A program made the position numbers and the translations under genes. 64,000 nucleotides of DNA from Litoditis marina. Lineage: Eukaryota; Nematoda; Chromadorea; Rhabditida; Rhabditidae. Under the pieces are notes generated by a model. It made no database searches. It was not told the DNA's origin and saw only the letters and a program-made list of their open reading frames with translations. Of the stretch, positions 23,501 through 36,397 are shown piece by piece. Position 1 is the first letter of the stretch. Every line of letters starts with the position of its first letter. Location: assembly GCA_964036275.1 (NCBI GenBank), contig OZ038436.1, positions 8,671,864-8,735,863 on the forward strand, written 5' to 3'.

Positions 23501-25813
23501 ACGATTTGGCTGTAATTTCAATCATGCATAATAGACAACGATCTAAGATAAATGACCCGTACGATAGTTGAGTTAGGGCCTTATAATTTTTTTAGACCTT
23601 AATTTATGAAATTCATGAAAACTGCTTTCTGCTACTGTACGCTAACGGCTGAATGAAATGCTACCTAACTGCTATCAACCATCTAACTCTTGAGGCCTTT
23701 CATTGTGGTGACCTCAAAAAATCAATATATCGACTTATCGACCCGCTACAAAAATGCCGAAAAACAAAAGCGTTACCATCACCATCACCGATTTGTCCCA
23801 TACTACATCCACGTAAGTGGGTACGTGTACTGACCAACCATCTCCAATGCGAGTTGACCAAATTGATCTATTGATTTTTTATAAGAGTTTTTATGAAAAA
23901 GCCATGATATTTGGATGAACGCCACTCGAGTACGACTGAACAAAATTTTATAAAAACTACAGTGGTAAACATACCATGAGAAATAAACATGACTTTCAAT
24001 TGTGAAAAATCGATAATATCGACTTATTGATTAGTTATGAATGAATGTAGAGTTGAGAAAACTTCAATTACTCTGCAAGAACGTACTGAACGATTTCTTT
24101 CGTACATTCACATAAAGTGTAAAATAGATAAGTGAACAATATGAGCCTACAAAAAAACCATGGTTCGTTGACCGTTTTCCGGAAAATTTATTTTTAAAAT
24201 TTTCCAACACTTTCAAAATGGTTCAATTGATACGAGTTTCACACTGTGATTAGTTAGTGACAACTTAAAGCTTAATTTAGAAAAAGTTCAAGGAAAAATT
24301 CAGTCATTCCCGAATTATACGTTATGGAATTTCCCTCAAAAATCGAAGACGTCACATTTATATCTCGAAATTGTGTCAATAATATTGATTCGTTTTATTT
24401 TTCCTGAACTCACATAAACCTGTGCTTCACAATGGCAGTTCAATAAAACACGTATATTTTTTTTGAAATTCCTTTGATGACGTCATCAGTTTTTGAATGA
24501 TGTCCAATAACTCAGGTACGGAAACATGAATTTTTCCCAAACTTGGCCAAAATCCTTTTATCATTAGGATACAGGTTTGGAAGAAACAAGGGACCGAGCG
24601 CCCCACGGGAAAGTGGTTTTTTAGGGTCACACCGTCACCACACCTATAGCACACATGATAATGTCACGCAAAAGTTATTACGATTTGGCTGTAATTTCAA
24701 TCATGCATAATAGACAACGATCTAAGATAAATGACCCGTACGATAGTTGAGTTAGGGCCTTATAATTTTTTTAGACCTTAATTTATGAAATTCATGAAAA
24801 CTGCTTTCTGCTACTGTACGCTAACGGCTGAATGAAATGCTACCTAACTGCTATCAACCATCTAACTCTTGAGGCCTTTCATTGTGGTGACCTCAAAAAA
24901 TCAATATATCGACTTATCGACCCGCTACAAAAATGCCGAAAAACAAAAGCGTTACCATCACCATCACCGATTTGTCCCATACTACATCCACGTAAGTGGG
25001 TACGTGTACTGACCAACCATCTCCAATGCGAGTTGACCAAATTGATCTATTGATTTTTTATAAGAGTTTTTATGAAAAAGCCATGATATTTGGATGAACG
25101 CCACTCGAGTACGACTGAACAAAATTTTATAAAAACTACAGTGGTAAACATACCATGAGAAATAAACATGACTTTCAATTGTGAAAAATCGATAATATCG
25201 ACTTATTGATTAGTTATGAATGAATGTAGAGTTGAGAAAACTTCAATTACTCTGCAAGAACGTACTGAACGATTTCTTTCGTACATTCACATAAAGTGTA
25301 AAATAGATAAGTGAACAATATGAGCCTACAAAAAAACCATGGTTCGTTGACCGTTTTCCGGAAAATTTATTTTTAAAATTTTCCAACACTTTCAAAATGG
25401 TTCAATTGATACGAGTTTCACACTGTGATTAGTTAGTGACAACTTAAAGCTTAATTTAGAAAAAGTTCAAGGAAAAATTCAGTCATTCCCGAGTTATACG
25501 TTATGGAATTTCCCTCAAAAATCGAAGACGTCACATTTATATATCGAAATTGTGTCAATAATATTGATTCGTTTTATTTTTCCTGAACTCACATAAACCT
25601 GTGCTTCACAATGGCAGTTCAATAAAACACGTATATTTTTTTTGAAATTCCTTTGATGACGTCATCAGTTTTTGAATGATGTCCAATAACTCAGGTACGG
25701 AAACATGAATTTTTCCCAAACTTGGCCACAATCCTTTTATCATTAGGATACAGGTTTGGAAGAAACAAGGGACCGAGCGCCCCACGGGAAAGTGGTTTTT
25801 TAGGGTCACACCG
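17561..25813 (+). repeat. Seven tandem 1,179-bp units, each starting with the Helitron 5' end
   Basis: Unit starts: 17561, 18740, 19919, 21098, 22277, 23456, 24635; the last ends at 25813. Every spacing is exactly 1,179 bp and the copies differ by only a few scattered substitutions (for example near 19838, 24313, 24549, 25543). Each begins TCACCACACCTATAGCACAC and ends GGGTCACACCG, with no hairpin or CTAG. The units are therefore Helitron 5'-end derivatives that lack a 3' end, as if copied round and round from one start. Two short frames (73 codons +, 75 codons -) recur only because the DNA is repeated; they show no protein-like features. Confidence 0.92.
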
Positions 25814-26135
25814 TCACCCTTACTATACTATACATGCTAATGTCACGGTACGGTACGGTACGGTACGTAACGGGACGCCCAACTTTTGTTCCTAAACAAC
25901 TTCTAACCATGACCATCAATTATGTCACTAAAATCTAAGGTAGCGGTGTCTAAGGAAAATCAATGCTATCGATTTATTGATTTTTTAAGGCCTTAAGTTG
26001 GAGAGCAGAATTTCAGAGATACTCCACATGAAAGCCTGTCTTCTGAAGACAAATGTTTCTATCGATCACTTTTTGCCGGAAACGTTTCCGGAAAGAGTTA
26101 CATGAATTAGAAAAAAGTACAATTTTTTGCTACTT

Positions 26136-26339
26136 TTATTCCTCATACCGCCCATGTTGATGATATGATCGTGAAACTTCTGGCTGGTTGAACTCTTCAG
26201 AAGCCGTGACTATTGGCTCAATATCGTCTGGAATTTCGCAACTTCCTTCGGATTTGAGAAATTTCCGGAACATTTTGGGATTTCCGAACTGTTTTAAAAT
26301 GATCCGCATCTGTTCATATTGTGGCACGAGATGTGTCAT
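26136..26339 (-). pseudogene. Possible captured host exon inside E1, unknown protein
   Basis: A 67-codon frame beginning MTHLVPQYEQMRIILKQF and ending HQHGRYEE with a TAA stop. Unlike other short frames here, its composition is protein-like, with mixed charged and aliphatic residues rather than Phe/Ile/Lys runs. A TATACTCAG acceptor-like site lies just upstream of the ATG on the same strand. It could be the last exon of a host gene carried by the Helitron in antisense orientation. I do not recognise the family, and chance remains possible. Confidence 0.3.
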
Positions 26340-26399
26340 GACCTACTGAGTATACATTCGCAATATGAAGGATCAAAGATCAAGTATCGATTTTTGGTG

Positions 26400-27420
26400 A
26401 TCTCCAGAATGAAACATAGTACCTCAAAAAGAAGGCTACAAAAGGAGGTTCCCATTAACCATTTGTTCTCTAATTTTCATATTGTAGACGATTGATTGTC
26501 AGGTACTTAACTTTATAAACAATAAACATTATATCGTAGGACAGGTGTTCTATAAGCGTTCATAAACATCAACAAAAAAATTTCATTCATTTCAGTGGGG
26601 CGCATGTTCAAAATATGATTGAATCTCTGAGATTTGTGTATAAGATGTGCATAAACGATTGAAACAATTTGTATGTGACAGATTTTAAAATTTCTCAAAA
26701 ATAATTTTTCAAGACTTTTTTTTAGAAAAAAGTGAAACAGCCAAACTCGTGCAGTATGACCCAAATTTTGTCCATAGACGAAGATCAATAGACCGGCAAA
26801 TATTGTGGAAAATTGAGCAAAACCATTCAGCCGTTTTCGAGTTATTCAAGTTTCAAAAGTTCAACCCGTACTATATACGGCGCAAATAGGCTCACTTTTA
26901 AGCTACCTCGGACTCAACATTTTCCCACGCCTCTCCTGGCCGTCTAAATGATCGAAACGACTTGAAACTCATAGGGCAGAACCAGTATTAGATAAAGATT
27001 GTACTGCCAGAGCATTAAGGTCAAAGGTCAACTATTGATTTTTTAGCGCAGTAAATATGATTTTGGCCTAAAATTGCTATGGAAATAGATAAAACTTCAA
27101 ACTCAGTTCCATTGTATTCCACTACTCATGAACAACTCAAAAAGTCAAACAAGGGGTACATCCGAGAAAAATGAGCCAAGTTACAGTAGTTTTAAGTTTC
27201 AAGATCAAACCATCAATTGATGACGTCACATACCAAGCATTTCACTAGCAAAAAAGTCAGGTTATCCGTAATAGCTTTGATACTTGGAGGTAAGAACTAC
27301 CATAGACATCTAAGGTTGTGGTGTCTGAGGAAAATCGATAATATCGATTTATTGATTTTTTATGACCTACAGTAAATTCAACAAATTGTTTCATTTTACA
27401 AACTACTGAACAACTGTGAG
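26400..27420 (+). other. E1 interior without recognised genes
   Basis: AT-rich DNA with isolated copies of the ATCGATAATATCGATTTATT box (near 27336) and an AACCCGTACTAT/TACGGCGCAA motif (near 26865) also seen in E4 (~32840) and M3 (~52370, inverted). A 91-codon - strand frame at 26513-26788 is hydrophobic, AT-driven and not supported. Confidence 0.5.
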
Positions 27421-27490
27421 CGTAGGGGGGTCTGGGGGGGTCTCCCCCCCAGGTAGACGGGCCCGCGGCGTCAGCCGCGGGACCGGCTAG

Positions 27491-28669
27491 TCACCACACC
27501 TATAGCACACATGATAATGTCACGCAAAAGTTATTACGATTTGGCTGTAATTTCAATCATGCATAATAGACAACGATCTAAGATAAATGACCCGTACGAT
27601 AGTTGAGTTAGGGCCTTATAATTTTTTTAGACCTTAATTTATGAAATTCATGAAAACTGCTTTCTGCTACTGTACGCTAACGGCTGAATGAAATGCTACC
27701 TAACTGCTATCAACCATCTAACTCTTGAGGCCTTTCATTGTGGTGACCTCAAAAAATCAATATATCGACTTATCGACCCGCTACAAAAATGCCGAAAAAC
27801 AAAAGCGTTACCATCACCATCACCGATTTGTCCCATACTACATCCACGTAAGTGGGTACGTGTACTGACCAACCATCTCCAATGCGAGTTGACCAAATTG
27901 ATCTATTGATTTTTTATAAGAGTTTTTATGAAAAAGCCATGATATTTGGATGAACGCCACTCGAGTACGACTGAACAAAATTTTATAAAAACTACAGTGG
28001 TAAACATACCATGAGAAATAAACATGACTTTCAATTGTGAAAAATCGATAATATCGACTTATTGATTAGTTATGAATGAATGTAGAGTTGAGAAAACTTC
28101 AATTACTCTGCAAGAACGTACTGAACGATTTCTTTCGTACATTCACATAAAGTGTAAAATAGATAAGTGAACAATATGAGCCTACAAAAAAACCATGGTT
28201 CGTTGACCGTTTTCCGGAAAATTTATTTTTAAAATTTTCCAACACTTTCAAAATGGTTCAATTGATACGAGTTTCACACTGTGATTAGTTAGTGACAACT
28301 TAAAGCTTAATTTAGAAAAAGTTCAAGGAAAAATTCAGTCATTCCCGAGTTATACGTTATGGAATTTCCCTCAAAAATCGAAGACGTCACATTTATATCT
28401 CGAAATTGTGTCAATAATATTGATTCGTTTTATTTTTCCTGAACTCACATAAACCTGTGCTTCACAATGGCAGTTCAATAAAACACGTATATTTTTTTTG
28501 AAATTCCTTTGATGACGTCATCAGTTTTTGAATGATGTCCAATAACTCAGGTACGGAAACATGAATTTTTCCCAAACTTGGCCACAATCCTTTTATCATT
28601 AGGATACAGGTTTGGAAGAAACAAGGGACCGAGCGCCCCACGGGAAAGTGGTTTTTTAGGGTCACACCG
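27491..28669 (+). repeat. Eighth 1,179-bp unit, separated from the array by E1
   Basis: Same length, start (TCACCACACC) and end (GGGTCACACCG) as units 1-7 and nearly identical to them. E1 precedes it directly (CTAG|TCACC) and E2 follows it directly. Confidence 0.92.
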
Positions 28670-30140
28670 TCACCTATATCATAATAAAGAAGAACTGTAA
28701 AACTTCAAACCGCTTCAAATTGTCCATAACTCATAGTGAAGATAGGAAATCCAATTTAATTCGATTTCGCTCTGCCGTTTTTCGTCATATTGATTTATTG
28801 ATTTTTAATGACCTAAAATAGAAAAGTGAAATTTTGCGATTTCAGACCCCAAACTCCGTCAGCATAAACTAGAGACTACTTTAAGGTTTTTGAGAGGTAT
28901 CATTTTTTTTCTTTTGCGTTTAAAGCTTTTTATAGCATTTTTTACAGAAAATAAATCTCAAGCTCATGCTGCTGTGCGCCAACCAGGCAGTGTCAGCTCA
29001 CGTCGTTCAGTACACGTGACTGACATAAGCGACAGACTAAAATGGTAAAAAAATAAAATCGATATATTGATCTACCGCGAAGTTGACTTTAGCAAAATTT
29101 TGGAGATAGGGGGTTCAGCAGGGGTATTTTTGGCTCCGATTCTTCTGAAACTTCTACCATGTACACCACTAATGATTCTAAAGAGGCACTTTTTATAAAA
29201 AAATCTGATATTGATTTATTGATTTTTTATGACGGTTTTTAGGTGACCCTCAGAAATGTGCATCGTTCACCATTCAATAGTGACTGAACCAAATGTCGTG
29301 AAACTTGACTGGTGAACATAACACAAAAAATGAACATGACCTTCAATTGACGAAAATTGATAATATCGATTTATCGATTAGTTATGAATGAGGTCAAAAA
29401 TGAAAAAGTCGGTTCTGAAATTTTCAAACTTGTTCGATTGCTACCATATTTGAATGTGCAATACTACTAAACAGAATAAAAGTTTCCATCGAGGCGATCT
29501 TTAAGATATCGACTTAATCGCAAGTTATCGATTGTTTCATGAAAATGTTAAGTTTTTTCTCGAGCTACTGTGACTGTATACGTACATGTGGTTTTGTACA
29601 AGTTGTGTAAGTAACACAACTTCATACCTTCTTCAATGTGATGTAAACAAAAAATCAATAAACTGTATTATCGATTAGTTAGAGAGGTGCCAAAACGGAA
29701 AAGTGAAAATTCAAACTACATCAATTTGTCCCAAATTTCTATATTGTATGCAGTAACAACTACTCCGTCCTATGCTCGAAGAAATTATGTTTTGATTCAA
29801 GTTCAAGCATTTTATTGATTTTTTTCATGTAAAAAATTCATTTTCGTGGTTGATGTACTGACAAAACGGCTCGATGGATTTAGATCAAACTTCAGCAATA
29901 GATCATATCAGATAATTGAATAGGACTTTTAATTACCAAAAATCGATAATATCGATTTATTGATTAGTTATGGAAGTTTGTAAAACTGAAAAATCTCAAC
30001 ATATGCATACTTTAAAAACGTTTGAGTAACTGTAGAAATGTTACGACCATAACAATTTTCAACATGACTAAAAAGGGGGGGTCTGGGGGGTCACCCCCCC
30101 AGCTAGCGGGGCCCGCGGCGTCAGCCGCGGGACCGGCTAG
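28670..30140 (+). mobile_element. Non-autonomous Helitron E2
   Basis: A 1,471-bp element, 5' TCACCTATATCATAATAAAG, 3' stem-loop and CTAG. Closely related along its length to E5 (32997). The interior consists of ATCGAT-box modules about 149 bp apart (boxes near 29058, 29207, 29355, 29510, 29655, 29808, 29945). No coding capacity seen. Confidence 0.88.
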
Positions 30141-31795
30141 TCACCTAACCTATAATAAAGTAACTATGCTCGTTTTCAAACTGCTTCAATCTGCTCACAA
30201 CTTTCAACATACATACGTTAGACATTTCTAAGCAATTCGGCTCGCGCCCTTTTTATTCAAATTGATTTATTGATTTTTAGTGATCTAAAGTATGACCCCT
30301 ACTCAGATTTCACGTAGCTATAACTTGCCAGCCATGCGGCCGTGACCCTAATGCTTCTCAACATCAATACAACTCGGATGGGAAACAAAGATGATGACAA
30401 CAAAAAATCGATAACTTGATCTACCGCAAAGTTGACTTTAGCGAAATTCCGGAGACAGGGGGTTCAGCAGGGGTATTTTTGGCTCCGATCCGTCTGAAAC
30501 TGCCACCATGTATACCTCTTTAAATTCTGAGGAAACAATTTTTCTAAAAATTGTTGATATTGATTTATTGATTTTTTATGACGATTTTTTAAATTTTTCT
30601 AAAATTTATTACAGTCGTAACTTGTCAGCCATGCGGCCGTGACCTTATTGCTTCTCAATATCAACACAACTCGGATGGGAAACAAAGATGATAATCACGA
30701 AAAATCGATATATCGATCTATCGCAAAGTTGACTTTAGCAAAATTTCGATCATAGGGGGTTCAGCAGAGGTATTTTTGCGTCAGATTTGTCTGAAATTTC
30801 AACCATTTGTATAACTAATAAACTTACGGATAAATTTTCATGGAAAATATCTGATATTGATTTATCGATTTTTTATGACCCTTTTTAGGTGACCTCCAGA
30901 AATTTTCATCGTTCACCATTCAGTAGTGACTGAACCAATTGTCGTGAAACTTGACTGGTGAACACAACACAGAAAATGAACATAACCTTCAATTGACAAA
31001 AATCGATAATATCGATTTATTGATTAGTTATGAATGGAGTCAAAAATGACAAAGTCGGTTCTGAAATTTTCAAACTTGTTCGATTGTTACCATATTTGGA
31101 TGTGCAATACAACTAAACAAAATAAGAGTTTTCATCTTGGCGATTTTCGACTTCTTGATTTTAACACAATTTATCGATTGTTTTATGACCTCTACTCAGA
31201 TTTCATGTAGCTCTAACGTGCCAGCTATGTGGCCGTGACCTTAGTTCTTTTCAGCATCAGTATAACTCAGATGGGAAACTAAGATAATGATCACAAAAAA
31301 TCTATAAATTGATCTACCGCGAAGTTGACTTTAGCCGAAATCGATATGAACCCCCTCTCTCCGAGAAAAAATTTGGCCTGATCGGCTCAAAACTTCTACT
31401 ACGTAAACTTATCCAAAATCCAAGGATGTCTTTTGAAGGAATTTCCGTGATATTGATTTATCGATTTTTTAGAGTGGTTTTTATTTTGACCCCAAAAATT
31501 TTCGTTGTTCACCATTCACGAAGGAATCAACCAATTGTCATGAAACTTGAGGAGTCTGTATGACATAAAAAATGAATAGGACTTTCAATTGACAAAAATC
31601 GATAATATCGATTTATTGATTAATTATGGAAATTTGTAAAACTGAAAATCTCAACATATACATATCTCAAAGACATCAATGTAACTGTATAAATGTTACG
31701 ACCATAACAATTCTGAACATGACAAAACCGTGGGGGGCTTGGGGGGGCACCCCCCAACTAGCGGGGCCCGCGGCGTCAGCCGCGGGACCGGCTAG
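30141..31795 (+). mobile_element. Non-autonomous Helitron E3
   Basis: A 1,655-bp element, 5' TCACCTAACCTATAATAAAG, 3' stem-loop and CTAG at 31792-31795. It resembles E8 at both its start and middle. It contains ACTCGGATGGGAAAC and GAAGTTGACTTTAGC modules. An 84-codon frame at 31309-31563 is a by-product of these modules. Confidence 0.88.
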
Positions 31796-32996
31796 TCACC
31801 TAACCTATAATAAAGTATAACTGTGACCCCTTAAACTTTCGATATCCGTCATCAAACTTTTACCACGTATACAACTAAGCAATTGATTAGATTTGCCTCG
31901 CTAAAAGTTTATGCTTTTGCTCCGTTGATTTTATATGATCATTTTTATGACACCTACTCAGATTTCACGTAGCTGTAACTTGTCAGCCACGTGTCCGGCA
32001 GCTACGTCCTTACCAGTATCAATACAACTCGGATGGGAAACAAAGATGATGATAACAAAAAATCGATAACTTGATCTACCGCAAAGTTGACTTTAGCAAA
32101 AAAGTGCCCGACTAGGGGGTTCAGAGCAATTTTTTGACTCCGATTTCTTTGAAATTTGTTCTATAGATATAACAGCAAAATCTAAGAATGTGTTTTGAAG
32201 GAATTTTCCTGATATTGATTTATTGATTTTTTATGAGTGTTTTTAGGTGACCCCCAGAAATTTTCATCGTTCACTATTCAATAGTGACTGGACCAATTGT
32301 CGTGAAACTTGACTGGTGAACATAACACAAGAAATAAATATGACCTTCAATTGACAAAAATCGATAATATCGATTTATTGATTAGTTATAAAAAGTCATA
32401 AAAAGGCTAAAATTGCTACGAAAATTTTCAAATTTACGCAACAGCTGTCATATTCTAACAGATTGTAGTATTATAAAAATAAAAACTTTTGTCGTGGCGC
32501 TTTTTTGAGATTTCGTGTTTTCTCCAGTTTTATGACCATTTCAGTGACAAAGATCAAAAGATCAACTTAGAAATACACGTTAACGGCTGAACGGATTCCA
32601 ACAATTCATACACATGTATTATGTGTTCAACAAGTAAAATAGAATGAAATCAAAACAAATCGATTTTATTGATTTTTTCGAAAGTTATGAGACTTTGAAA
32701 ATTGACCCGGAAATTTTCAAAAAAGTTCGATACGTCTGAAACTTCGTTATGTTTAACGGTATACTTGACCGAAACGATATGCGAAAAATTGGAGATGTTC
32801 ATCGTGTAGTTTTTGAGAAATTCATAATTGAAGATGCCAACCCGTACTATGTACGGCGCAACGAGAAAATTTCAAAACTGCTCAAATGATGAAATTACGT
32901 ACTTTAAACTCCATTAAACATGACAAAACCGTGGGGGGCTTGGGGGGGCACCCCCCAACTAGCGGGGCCCGCGGCGTCAGCCGCGGGACCGGCTAG
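31796..32996 (+). mobile_element. Non-autonomous Helitron E4
   Basis: A 1,201-bp element starting TCACCTAACCTATAATAAAG like E3 and ending with the same G-block (GGGGGGCACCCCCCAACTAG), stem-loop and CTAG. Its last third (~32500-32930) has sequence not in E2/E3, including the AACCCGTACTATGTACGG motif shared with M3. Confidence 0.88.
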
Positions 32997-34466
32997 TCAC
33001 CTATATCATAATAAAGAAGAACTGTAAAACTTCAAACCTATTCAAATTGTCCATAACTCATAGTGAAGATAGGAAATCCAATTTAATTCGATTTCGCTCT
33101 GCCGTTTTTCGTCATATTGATTTATTGATTTTTAATGACCTAAAATAGAAAAGTGAAATTTTGCGATTTCAGACCCCAAACTCCGTCAGCATAAACTAGA
33201 GACTACTTTAAGGTTTTTGAGAGGTATCATTTTTTTTCTTTTGCGTTTAAAGCTTTTTATGGCATTTTTTACGAAAAATAAATCTCAAGCTCATGCTGCT
33301 GTGCGCCAACCAGGCAGTGTCAGCTCACGTGGTTCAGTGTACGTGATTCACATGAGCGACAGACTAAGATGGTCCAAGAAAAAAATCAATATATTGATCT
33401 ACCGCAAAGTTGACTTTAGCAAAATTTTGGAGATAGGGGGTTCAGCAGGGGTATTTTTGGCTCCGATTCTTCTGAAACTTCTACCATGTACACCACTAAT
33501 GATTCTAAAGAGGCACTTTTTATAAAAAATTCTGATATTGATTTATTGATTTTTTATGACGGTTTTTAGGTGACCCTTAGAAATGTTCATCGTTCACCAT
33601 TCAATAGTGGCTGGACCAATTGTCGTGAAATTTGACCGGTGAACATAACACAAAAAATGAACATGACCTTCAATTGACCAAAATCGATAATATCGATTTA
33701 TCGATTAGTTATGAATGAGGTCAAAAATGAAAAAGTCGGTTCTGAAATTTTCAAACTTATTCGATTGCCACCATATTTGAATGTGCAATACTACTAAACA
33801 AAATAAGAGTTTCCATCGAGGCGATTTTCGAGATATCAATTTTATCGCAAGTTATCGATTGTTTCATGAAAATGTTAATTTTTTTCTCGAGATACTGTGA
33901 CTGTATACGTGTACATGGTTTTGTACAAGTGGTGTAAGTAACACAACTTCATACCTTCTTCAATGTGATGTTAACAAAAAATCAATAAACTGCATTATCG
34001 ATTAGTTAGAGAGGTGCCAAAACGGAAAAGTGAAAATTCAAACTACATCAATTTGTCCCAAATTACCATATTGTATGCAGTAACAACTATTTCGTCATAT
34101 GCCTGAAGGAATAATGTTTTCATTCAAGTTTAAGCATTTTATTGATTTTTCCATGTAAAAAACTCATTTTCGTGGTTGATGTACTGACTAAACCGCTCGA
34201 TGGATTTAGATCAAATTTCAACATTAGATCATATCAGATAATTGAATAGGACTTTTAATTACCAAAAATCGATAATATCGACTTATTGATTAGTTATGGA
34301 AGTTTGCAAAACTGAAAAATCTTAACATATGCATACTTTAAAAACATTTAAGTAACTGTAGAAATGTTACGACCATAACAATTTTCAACATGACTAAAAA
34401 GGGGGGGTCTGGGGGGTCACCCCCCCAGCTAGCGGGGCCCGCGGCGTCAGCCGCGGGACCGGCTAG
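32997..34466 (+). mobile_element. Non-autonomous Helitron E5, near-copy of E2
   Basis: A 1,470-bp element with the same ends and order of modules as E2 (1,471 bp) and scattered substitutions. Both carry a GCTCATGCTGCTGTGCGCC segment of higher GC, also found inverted in M3 near 52940; this could be a captured piece of host DNA. Confidence 0.88.
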
Positions 34467-36397
34467 TCACCCTACCTATAATACAAGATAAGAATGTGAC
34501 AAAAAAGTTGCATAGATCAGTCCATAACTTCTACATGACATACCTTACAGCAAATAAATGCGAGCGCCCCCGTACGATTTTTGAGTTAGGGCCTTAATGA
34601 TTTTATATGATCTTTAGTATGACCCCTACTCAGATTTCACGTATCAGTAACTCGCCAGCCATGCGGCCGTGACCTTAGTGCTTTCTACTGTGCATACAAC
34701 TCGGATGGGAAACAAAGTTGATGACAACAAAAAATCGATATATTGATCTACGGCGAAGTTGACTTTAGCCGAAATCGATATGAACCCCCTGTCTCCGAGA
34801 AAAAATTTGACCTGATCGGCTCAAAACTCTCACCACGTATACTACTTCGAAATCTAAGGGTACCAATTTTCTAAAAAACTCTGATATTGATTTATTGATT
34901 TTTTATGACTGCTTCTATGATGCCTACTTAAATTTCATGTAGCTGTAACTTACCAGCCATGTGGCCGTGACCTTAGTGCTTTCTACTGTGCATACAACTC
35001 GGATGGGAAACAAAGTTGATGACAACAAAAAATCGATATATTGATCTACGGCGAAGTTGACTTTAGCCGAAATCGATATGAACCCCCTGTCTCCGAGAAA
35101 AAATTTGACCTGATCGGCTCAAAACTCTTACCACGTATACTACTTCGAAATCTAAGGGTACCAATTTTCTAAAAAACTCTGATATTGATTTATTGATTTT
35201 TTATGACTGCTTCTATGATGCCTACTTAAATTTCATGTAGCTGTAACTTACCAGCCATGCGGCCGTGACTTTAGTACTGCCTAACATCAATACAACTCGG
35301 ATGGGTTACGAAGTTTATGACAACAAAAAATCGATATATTGATCTACGACGAAGTTGACTTTAGCCGAAATCGATATGAACCCCCTGTCTCTGGGAAAAA
35401 ATTTGACCTGATCGGCTCAAAACTTTCACCACGTATATTACTTCAAAATCTAAGGGTACCAATTTTCTAAAAAACTCTGATATTGATTTATTGATTTTTT
35501 ATGATGGGTGTTAGGTGAACCTCACAAACTTTCGCTGTTCACCATTCAACAATGACTGAACCAATTGTCATGAAACTGAACTGATGAACATAATACAAGA
35601 AATCAATATGAATTTCAATTGATAAAAATCGATAATATCGATTTATCGATTAGTTATGGGAGGTGTCAAAAATGAAAATGTCGGTTGAGAAATTTTCAAA
35701 CTTGCGCGATGGATACCATATTTGAGTCAGAGGTACTACTTAACGAATCAAAAGTTTTCATCGAGGCGATTTTCGATTTAGGCCCTAACGACTTTTTTAG
35801 ACCCTGTCAAAGTGAAAACACGAAAATTTGCTACAATTGTAGCCGACCAAATAAGAACTTTGAAGGTTTCCGGCTTACAGCATCTACATAACTTTTGTAG
35901 CTAACAAAATTTATATTTGTAAAAATCGATAATATCGATTTATCGATTAGTTATGAAATCGTCAAAATGACAAAATGGAATTTCAAAATGCTTCAATTGG
36001 TCTCAATCTTGGTCAGTTGATATGTTACAGACTGTGAACCAAGACTGCCGAGTTTCATAAGTTTTCTTAACGGTTAACGTATTTTATGATCAATTTTATG
36101 ATAAAAACCCAAATTCATGGTAATTGTACTAAGAAGAGCGTTAGAGCTATGATAATGAAACCTTGGTAGTTGAACGTCATGTGCATAATAAAAAAGTTTA
36201 TAATTGGACAAAATCGATATTATCGATTTATTGATTAGTTATGATAAAAATTACAATTTGTGAAAACTGACCTTTTCCTTCAAAAATTCGTCGATGGAAT
36301 GACATTAATTACATATATTCATCTTAACCAAACGAGGGGGGTCTGGGGGGCACCCCCAGCTAGCGGGGCCCGCGGCGTCAGCCGCGGGACCGGCTAG
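34467..36397 (+). mobile_element. Non-autonomous Helitron E6
   Basis: A 1,931-bp element, 5' TCACCCTACCTATAATACAAG, 3' stem-loop and CTAG. It has three 298-bp higher-order modules and is a sister of E7 (1,932 bp, similar ends). Confidence 0.88.
34600..35640 (+). repeat. 298-bp modules in E6, boxes every 149 bp
   Basis: ATCGAT or GATATTGAT boxes start at 34734, 34883, 35032, 35181, 35330, 35479 and 35628, all exactly 149 bp apart. CAACTCGGATGGG recurs at 34697, 34995 and 35293 (298 bp). The tract is a dimeric higher-order repeat of ~149-bp monomers. Confidence 0.88.

Larger units (their letters stand above)
25814..27490 (+). mobile_element. Non-autonomous Helitron E1
   Basis: A 1,677-bp element. 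It starts TCACCCTTACTATACTATAC and ends with the G/C-rich block, CCCGCGGC-GTCA-GCCGCGGG stem-loop and CTAG. It separates tandem units 7 and 8 without a spare base on either side. Its interior differs from E2-E8 and contains a possible captured exon on the - strand (26136-26339) and a CGGTA pentamer run at ~25845-25866. It encodes no Rep or helicase. Confidence 0.8.

Noticed and set aside
26513..26788. 91-codon - strand frame in E1
   Set aside because: Phe/Ile/Leu/His-rich translation of AT-rich DNA, no splice or start context and no recognisable domain.
17758..28665. Recurrent 73-codon (+) and 67-75-codon (-) frames in each 1,179-bp unit
   Set aside because: They recur because the DNA repeats. 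The units differ too little to test codon-level conservation, the frames overlap terminal sequence, and the peptides resemble no family.
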